Shown piece by piece: positions 7,081 through 13,650 of a DNA stretch of 13,650 bases. The position numbers and the translations under genes were made by a program. This DNA is from Clostridia bacterium (GTDB lineage: Bacteria > Bacillota > Clostridia > UMGS1883): positions 1 through 13,650 of the forward strand of contig JAJQCX010000058.1 in NCBI GenBank assembly GCA_021202495.1. The letters are read 5' to 3'. Positions within the stretch are counted from its first letter, which is position 1. The number at the start of each line of letters is the position of its first letter. The notes under the pieces were generated by a model. It was not told the DNA's origin. It did not search any database and worked only from the letters and a program-made list of their open reading frames with translations.

Positions 7081-7107
7081 AATGCCGCGCAAATGCGCGG
7101 CATTTTT
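7081..7107 (+). terminator. Intrinsic terminator after the AT-rich unit
   Basis: AATGCCGCGC (7081-7090) pairs perfectly with GCGCGGCATT (7095-7104) around an AAAT loop, and the T-run spans 7103-7107. It lies eight bases after the stop of the 217-residue gene. Read from the other strand it follows tex, but the tail there is only CTTTG, so it would work less well in that direction. Confidence 0.85.
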
Positions 7108-7113
7108 GATATA

Positions 7114-9261
7114 TTACACATCCCTCATCGAAACCGATATTCTCTTCTTCTCCACATCAACGCCGATTATTTTTACTTTTACGACATCGCCGACGCTTAA
7201 TGCTTCGGTCGGGTGCTTGATATATCGATCGCATATCTTCGATATGTGGCAGAGCGCGTCCTGATGCACGCCTATGTCGATAAACGCGCCGAAATCTATC
7301 ACGTTTCTCACGCAGCCCTCGACAATCATGCCCTCTTTGAGGTTTTCAATTGACATTGCGCCGGTTCTCAAAAGCGGTTTGGGGAGCTCGTCGCGCTCGT
7401 CGCGGCCGGGCTTTAAAAGGGTTGTCACAATGTCGTCAATGCTCATTTGTCCGATGTTGTATTTTTCCTTCACGTCGTCGAGATTGACCGTTTTAACCTT
7501 TTCGCGGAAACCTATGAGCTTTCCTTTCTTTACGTCCTCCTTCGTATAGCCGCACTTGGCAAGTATCTCCTTTGCCGCGCCGTAGCTTTCGGGGTGGACG
7601 TTTGTATTATCCAAAACCTCTTCCCCATCCGAAATGCGCATGAAGCCCGCGCACTGCAAAAAAGTCTTTTCGCCGAGCTTGCTGACCTTTAAAAGCTCGC
7701 GCCTTCTCTTAAACGCGCCGTTTTCCTCGCGGTATTTGACAATGTTTTTCGCAACCGCGCCCGAAACGCCCGCAATATGTTCCAAAAGTGCGCCGGATGC
7801 GGTGTTCAAATCAACACCGACACGGTTTACACATTCCTCGACGACGCCGTCAAGCGCGCTTTCGAGCTTTTTTTGGTTGCAGTCGTGCTGATACTGCCCG
7901 ACCCCTATCGCCTTGGGTTCAATTTTCACAAGCTCGGCAAGAGGGTCTTGAAGTCTCCGCGCAATCGAAACCGCACTGCGCAGCGACACGTCGAACTGCG
8001 GAAATTCCTCCGCTGCAAGCTTTGACGCGCTGTAGACGCTCGCGCCGGCTTCGGAGACGACCATGTATTTAACTCTGCCGCCAAACTGCGAAATAACGTC
8101 GCTCACAAATTCCTCGCTCTCCCCCGTCGCGGTGCCGTTGCCTATCGAAATGACGTCAACGTTGTTTCGCTCAATCATGTCGGTCATCTGCTTTTTCGCC
8201 TTTTCCTTGTCGTGGTGAGGGAGAGTGAAGTAGCCGACAGAGGTTTCGAGTACCTTGCCCGTTCCGTCAACGACGGCAAGCTTGCAGCCCGTCCTGTAGC
8301 CGGGGTCGACGCCCAAAACAACCCTATTCTTTACGGGCGGCTGCATGAGAAGATTTTTTAAATTGACCGCGAAAAGATCAATCGCCTTTTCCTCCGCGCG
8401 TTCGGTGAGAAGATTTCGTATTTCGGTTTCGACAGAAGGCGCGATGAGGCGCGAATAGGAATCCTCCGCCGCCTCGCGCACAATTTTCGCGCTCTCTCCC
8501 CCGTTTTCCGAAACAATTCTGCCATTCAAAAGCTCGCACATCACGCTCTCGTCGCAGTTGAGCTTGACCGTGAGCACGCCCTCTTTTTCACCTCGGTTCA
8601 TTGCGAGAATGCGGTGATTTGCAATTTTATTCACAGGCTCGGAAAAATCGTAGTACATTTCATACGTTTTGTTTTCCTTTTTCATTTTTGTCGAAACGAA
8701 AGCTTCTGCATACGTTTTCGCGCGCACCGCCTTGCGGTTTTCCGCGTCGTCCGATATTATTTCCGCGATTATGTCTCTTGCGCCCGAAAGCGCTTCTTCT
8801 GCGTTCGCGACGCCCTTTTCCTCGTCTATGTATCGCGCCGCCTCCTTTAAAACGTCGGTTTTCGCGCTTTGCAGCAAAATAATGTTTGCCAAAGGCTCCA
8901 ACCCCTTTTCACGCGCAATTGTCGCACGCGTTCTGCGCTTGGGGCGAAACGGACGGTAAATGTCCTCAAGCTCGGTTAAGCTTTTCGCTCCCGCAATTGC
9001 CTTTTCAATCTCGCCGGTCAGCTTGCCCTGCTCTTCAATAAGACGCGCCACGTCCGCGCGCCGCTCGTCAAGCGCTCGCGCCGCCTCAAGCTTGTCCGCA
9101 AATTTGCGCAGCGTCTGATCGTCCGTCGCGCCGGTCATTTCCTTTCTGTATCGTGCGATAAAGGGAATGGTGTTCCCGTCGTCCAAAAGCTTGACAATGT
9201 TTTCCGCGTGCTCCGGCTTCATTTTAAATTCGGCGCACAAATCCTGTGTTATTTTATCCAT
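7114..9261 (-). CDS. tex: Tex family S1 RNA-binding transcription accessory protein
   Basis: Tex proteins are cytoplasmic nucleic-acid-binding factors related to eukaryotic Spt6 and linked to transcription and RNA handling. The 715-residue length is close to the family norm. The N-terminal Tex_N region (about 1-190) includes TIPFIARYRKEMTGA (31-45). A YqgF/RNase H-like domain begins at VVLGVDPGYRTG (314-325), with IGNGTATGESE at 373-383. A conserved block, RRLQDPLAELVKIEPK (435-450), leads into helix-hairpin-helix motifs (about 480-545), including GVDLNTAS. A C-terminal S1 domain (about 644-712) begins GMIVEGCVRNVIDFGAFIDIG. The start is supported by GGGAGG (complement of 9273-9278), 11 bases before the ATG. 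A perfect terminator hairpin ends four bases upstream of that ribosome binding site, so its transcription needs read-through or a promoter inside the preceding gene. It converges with the AT-rich unit. Confidence 0.96.
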   Translation of the reverse strand: MDKITQDLCAEFKMKPEHAENIVKLLDDGNTIPFIARYRKEMTGATDDQTLRKFADKLEAARALDERRADVARLIEEQGKLTGEIEKAIAGAKSLTELEDIYRPFRPKRRTRATIAREKGLEPLANIILLQSAKTDVLKEAARYIDEEKGVANAEEALSGARDIIAEIISDDAENRKAVRAKTYAEAFVSTKMKKENKTYEMYYDFSEPVNKIANHRILAMNRGEKEGVLTVKLNCDESVMCELLNGRIVSENGGESAKIVREAAEDSYSRLIAPSVETEIRNLLTERAEEKAIDLFAVNLKNLLMQPPVKNRVVLGVDPGYRTGCKLAVVDGTGKVLETSVGYFTLPHHDKEKAKKQMTDMIERNNVDVISIGNGTATGESEEFVSDVISQFGGRVKYMVVSEAGASVYSASKLAAEEFPQFDVSLRSAVSIARRLQDPLAELVKIEPKAIGVGQYQHDCNQKKLESALDGVVEECVNRVGVDLNTASGALLEHIAGVSGAVAKNIVKYREENGAFKRRRELLKVSKLGEKTFLQCAGFMRISDGEEVLDNTNVHPESYGAAKEILAKCGYTKEDVKKGKLIGFREKVKTVNLDDVKEKYNIGQMSIDDIVTTLLKPGRDERDELPKPLLRTGAMSIENLKEGMIVEGCVRNVIDFGAFIDIGVHQDALCHISKICDRYIKHPTEALSVGDVVKVKIIGVDVEKKRISVSMRDV

Positions 9262-9282
9262 AAGCTGATTTTCCTCCCTGTC

Positions 9283-9309
9283 AAAAAGTCGGGCAAACGC
9301 CCGACTTTT
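9283..9309 (-). terminator. Intrinsic terminator between the DUF378 gene and tex
   Basis: On the minus strand an 11-base perfect stem (arms 9299-9309 and 9284-9294) surrounds a four-base loop. The core GTCGGGC/GCCCGAC is flanked by A/T pairs that supply the U-run. It begins one base after the DUF378 stop codon and ends just before the tex ribosome binding site. By symmetry it could also act on plus-strand transcripts. Confidence 0.8.
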
Positions 9310-9310
9310 C

Positions 9311-9523
9311 TTACTGCTTGTTAATTTCTCCCGCAGGAACCTTTTCCTTAAAGAGCAGCGTTATCGCCCAAAGCCCTGCCAAGCCGACAATCGTAAAGAT
9401 TATGCGGCTTATGAGAGCGCCCTGTCCGCCGAAAAGCATTCCCACCAAATCGACGCCGAAAAGTCCAATCGAGCCCCAGTTCAGAGCGCCGATAATTACC
9501 AATACCAAAGCTGTGTTGTCCAT
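9311..9523 (-). CDS. DUF378 family small membrane protein
   Basis: This 70-residue protein has two hydrophobic segments, about 5-30 and 37-59, separated by a short glycine-rich turn. The ALNWGSIGLFGVDLV block (13-27) and the SRIIFTIVGLAGLW block (39-52) are hallmarks of DUF378, a family of small predicted inner-membrane proteins (B. subtilis YuzA is a member) without an established function. A strong AAGGAG ribosome binding site (complement of 9531-9536) precedes the ATG by seven bases. It lies 63 bases downstream of glgP, with no clear terminator between, so it may be read from the glg transcript. A dedicated promoter in that gap could not be placed with acceptable spacing. Confidence 0.88.
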   Translation of the reverse strand: MDNTALVLVIIGALNWGSIGLFGVDLVGMLFGGQGALISRIIFTIVGLAGLWAITLLFKEKVPAGEINKQ

Positions 9524-9586
9524 GTACGTTCTCCTTTTATCATATTACTGTACATAGTATTCCACCACAACCTCACGGTATTCATC

Positions 9587-12106
9587 TTATTTTACGGTTT
9601 TCTTTACCTTTGACGCGGCAGCCTTTGCCTTAAGCTCTTCGCCGGTATATGCCTTCAAATGCCAAATCTTGTCGTTATATTCGTTTATAGTTCTGTCGGA
9701 TGAGAAGAATCCGCTCTTTGCAACGTTCAAAATTGCCTTCTTGTTCCATGTGTCAACGTCGCGGTATTCGCGGTCAATTCTTCTGTGAACCTCGGCATAG
9801 CTTTCAAAGTCGCGCACAACCATGTATGTGTCGGAAACGCTTCTGTCGCCGAACACAAGCGACTGATAGAGGTCGTAATAGTAGTTTTCGGAATTGAACG
9901 TGCCGTTGATGAGAAGGTCGAGCACCTTTCTTATCTCGGGGTTCGTCGCGTAAATTTCCTGGCTTGACGCCGATTCAAATCTCTTAGCCTTTGCAACCTC
10001 GTCGCTCGTCATGCCGAAGATAAACATATTTTCCTTGCCGACGCACTGGCTCATTTCAACGTTTGCGCCGTCCATCGTTCCGCAGGTGAGCGCACCGTTT
10101 GCCATGAACTTCATGTTGCCTGTGCCGGAAGCTTCAAGACCGGCAGTTGAAATCTGCTCGCTTATTTCCGCTGCGGGAATAATCATCTGTGCGAGCGAAA
10201 CGCCGTAGTTTTCGATAAATACGACCTTTATCTTACCCTTGATGTCGGGGTCGTTGTTGACAACGTTCGCGACATCGTTAATGAGCTTGATGATGAGCTT
10301 TGCCCTCTTATACGCTCTCGCCGCCTTCGCGCCGAAAATAAACGTGTGCGGAACAATGTCAAGGTCGGGGTTTTTCTTGAGCTTGTCGTAGAGATACATA
10401 ATGTGAAGAATGTTCAAAAGCTGGCGCTTATATTCATGCAGTCTCTTCACGTGAACGTCGAAAATGGAGTTGGGGTCAACGTCGATTCCGTTCTGCTCCT
10501 TGATATATGCCGCAAGCTCCTTCTTCTTTTCAAGCTTAACGGCTTGGAACTTCCTTCTGAATTCCGCATCGTCCGCGTAGGGAGTGAGCTTATCCAAAAG
10601 TTCCGGATTCTTCTCCCAGCCCTCGCCTATCGTTTCGGTGATAAGCTTGGAAAGCTGCGGGTTTGCCAGTCTCAGCCAGCGGCGATATGTTATGCCGTTT
10701 GTGATTGCGGTAAACTTATTGGGAGAAAGCTTGTAATAGTCGTTAAATACTTCTTTTTCGAGAATATCGGTGTGCAGCACCGAAACGCCGTTGACCTTGT
10801 GGCAGCAAGCAAGGCAAAGGTTCGCCATGTTTACATAATCATACGCGATAATCTGCATATAGTTAATCTTGCCCCAGTCATAGCCGTAAGCCACGATAAG
10901 CTTTTCGGTAAGACGGCGGTTCATTTCCTCCAGAATCATCCAGATTCTCGGCAACATGCGCTGTACGAGCTCCTGCGGCCACTTTTCAAGCGCTTCGCTC
11001 AAGATGGTGTGGTTCGTATATGCGAACACTTTCTGGCAGATTTCCCATGCCTGATCCCAGCCCATGCCCTCTTGGTCCATGAGCACGCGCATAAGCTCAG
11101 GAATTGCGATTGCCGGATGAGTGTCGTTGATGTGGATTGCAACATAATCCGCCAAGCGCGACACATCCGGACCGTGATGACGCTTAAAGCGCGAAAGAAT
11201 CCACTGTATTGTACATGAAACAAAGAAATACTGCTGTCTCAAACGCAGCTCTTTGCCCTCTTGGTTGCTATCCTCGGGATAGAGAACCTTACTGATAGCT
11301 TCAGCCATCGCCTGCTCTTCGGACGCCTTGATTGAAGCCTGAACAGGATCGAGAGTTGAAAATGTGTCAAAATCGGATACGGTATCCGTCTTAGCCTTTG
11401 CCGACCACAGACGCAGCGTGTTTACAATCTTCGCGTCATATCCCGCGATAGGCATGTCGTAGGGAATGCCGATAACGTCGGTGGAGCCGACATATTCGGG
11501 GTGCATCCTTCCGTCGGAGCCGGCAATCATGTTGATTTTTCCGCCGAAGTGGACAGTCTGCTGCTCCTCGGGACGCGCAATTTCCCACACGTCGCCGTCC
11601 TTGAGCCATTCGTCATACATTTCAACCTGCTCGCCGTCGACAATCTTCTGTCTGAAAAGACCGTATTCGTAGCGTATCGAACATCCAAACGCCGGCAAAT
11701 TGAGCGTCGTGAGCGAATCGATAAAGCACGCCGCCAATCTTCCCAAACCGCCGTTGCCGAGCCCCGCATCCTTCTCCTGTGCCGAAATTTCAGCCAAGGA
11801 GCAGCCCATCGATTGAAGCACCGCTTCATAATCGTCCGTGAGACCGATGTTCAGCAAATTGTTGCCGAGCGCTCTGCCCATAAGAAATTCAAACGAAAGA
11901 TAAAACAATTCCTTGTTCTGAATTTTGCGCTGCTCTCTGCGGTATGCCGTCCAACGCTCAACGATTGTGTCGCGCACTGTGAGCGCAGCCGCCTTATAGA
12001 TGTGCATGGGCGTTGCGTCCTCAAGTGTTCTTCCGAAATGACGGCTCAGCTTTCCGACAATTTCGTCTTTGATTGCCTGCTGTGAGGCTGTAAGTTCCTT
12101 GCTCAT
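9587..12106 (-). CDS. glgP: Glycogen/maltodextrin phosphorylase
   Basis: This enzyme releases glucose-1-phosphate from the non-reducing ends of alpha-1,4-glucan using phosphate and pyridoxal phosphate. The chosen ATG (12104-12106) gives 839 residues, typical of the family, and follows AAAGG by about ten bases. The longer reading frame to 12256 would overlap the end of glgA and has no supporting ribosome binding site. The GT35 signature DAGLGNGGLGRLAACFIDSL is at 113-132. The pyridoxal phosphate lysine is K666 in EASGTGNMKF, followed by the conserved GTMDGANVE. The protein ends in a lysine/alanine-rich tail (about 828-839). The start is 56 bases after the glgA stop with no terminator between, so synthesis and breakdown enzymes are probably co-transcribed. 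No glgB, glgC or debranching gene is in the window. Confidence 0.95.
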   Translation of the reverse strand: MSKELTASQQAIKDEIVGKLSRHFGRTLEDATPMHIYKAAALTVRDTIVERWTAYRREQRKIQNKELFYLSFEFLMGRALGNNLLNIGLTDDYEAVLQSMGCSLAEISAQEKDAGLGNGGLGRLAACFIDSLTTLNLPAFGCSIRYEYGLFRQKIVDGEQVEMYDEWLKDGDVWEIARPEEQQTVHFGGKINMIAGSDGRMHPEYVGSTDVIGIPYDMPIAGYDAKIVNTLRLWSAKAKTDTVSDFDTFSTLDPVQASIKASEEQAMAEAISKVLYPEDSNQEGKELRLRQQYFFVSCTIQWILSRFKRHHGPDVSRLADYVAIHINDTHPAIAIPELMRVLMDQEGMGWDQAWEICQKVFAYTNHTILSEALEKWPQELVQRMLPRIWMILEEMNRRLTEKLIVAYGYDWGKINYMQIIAYDYVNMANLCLACCHKVNGVSVLHTDILEKEVFNDYYKLSPNKFTAITNGITYRRWLRLANPQLSKLITETIGEGWEKNPELLDKLTPYADDAEFRRKFQAVKLEKKKELAAYIKEQNGIDVDPNSIFDVHVKRLHEYKRQLLNILHIMYLYDKLKKNPDLDIVPHTFIFGAKAARAYKRAKLIIKLINDVANVVNNDPDIKGKIKVVFIENYGVSLAQMIIPAAEISEQISTAGLEASGTGNMKFMANGALTCGTMDGANVEMSQCVGKENMFIFGMTSDEVAKAKRFESASSQEIYATNPEIRKVLDLLINGTFNSENYYYDLYQSLVFGDRSVSDTYMVVRDFESYAEVHRRIDREYRDVDTWNKKAILNVAKSGFFSSDRTINEYNDKIWHLKAYTGEELKAKAAASKVKKTVK

Positions 12107-12162
12107 TCGTATCAAACCTTTCATAGTAAATGATGTACTTTTTTCAAATCCCGCTCCAAAAG

Positions 12163-13602
<1,440 letters not shown>

Positions 13603-13630
13603 TGCCGACACTCCTTAGAGTTTTTTCATT

Positions 13631-13649
13631 ATTATAATTATATATTATA
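13631..13649 (-). promoter_or_regulatory. Candidate -10 elements upstream of glgA
   Basis: Two exact TATAAT hexamers lie on the minus strand, as complements of 13631-13636 and 13644-13649, which is 29 and 42 bases before the glgA ATG. Either could be the -10 of the glgA promoter. Their -35 boxes would fall beyond the window, so the call rests on the -10 match alone in very AT-rich sequence. Confidence 0.4.
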
Positions 13650-13650
13650 C

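Noticed and set aside
9542..9570. Minus-strand promoter for DUF378 (TTGTGG-17-TAATAT)
   Set aside because: The implied start would fall inside the ribosome binding site, leaving no usable leader.
10346..11218. 290-residue plus-strand frame inside glgP
   Set aside because: It lies wholly antisense to a conserved enzyme gene, with no promoter, ribosome binding site or recognisable domain.

Overview
The window looks like chromosomal DNA from a Gram-positive, clostridia-like Firmicute. The reasons are a primary sigma factor without the long Gram-negative insert, dnaG and rpoD adjacent in one operon, strong AGGAGG-type ribosome binding sites, a DUF378 protein, and glgA next to glgP. No rRNA, tRNA, CRISPR array or insertion sequence was seen. 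The genus cannot be told from the sequence.

Left part (1-6132, plus strand). A promoter with an extended -10 drives an 862-residue EF-G/Tet(M)-like ribosomal GTPase. Its C-terminus carries a complete YacP/Rae1-type NYN nuclease domain. After a 170-base gap come dnaG (primase), rpoD (primary sigma factor) and a small DtxR/MntR-family metal-dependent repressor. These three are tightly spaced and probably co-transcribed.

Middle (6133-7107, plus strand). This is an AT-rich two-gene unit with its own extended -10 promoter, an inverted repeat lying on the -10 element, and a strong intrinsic terminator. It encodes a 61-residue protein and a 217-residue protein with a C-terminal membrane anchor. I recognise neither. 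The low GC and the self-contained layout suggest an accessory insertion among housekeeping genes.

Right part (7114-13602, minus strand, read right to left). glgA (glycogen synthase) and glgP (glycogen phosphorylase) form a pair for making and mobilising storage glucan. They are followed by a small DUF378 membrane protein, a perfect terminator hairpin, and tex, an S1-domain RNA-binding transcription accessory factor. tex converges on the AT-rich unit.

Most of the window is ordinary core metabolism and information processing. The observations most worth following are the fusion of a ribosome-acting GTPase to a Rae1-like ribosome-dependent mRNA endonuclease, and the AT-rich two-gene islet with its palindromic promoter just downstream of a metal-regulator gene.
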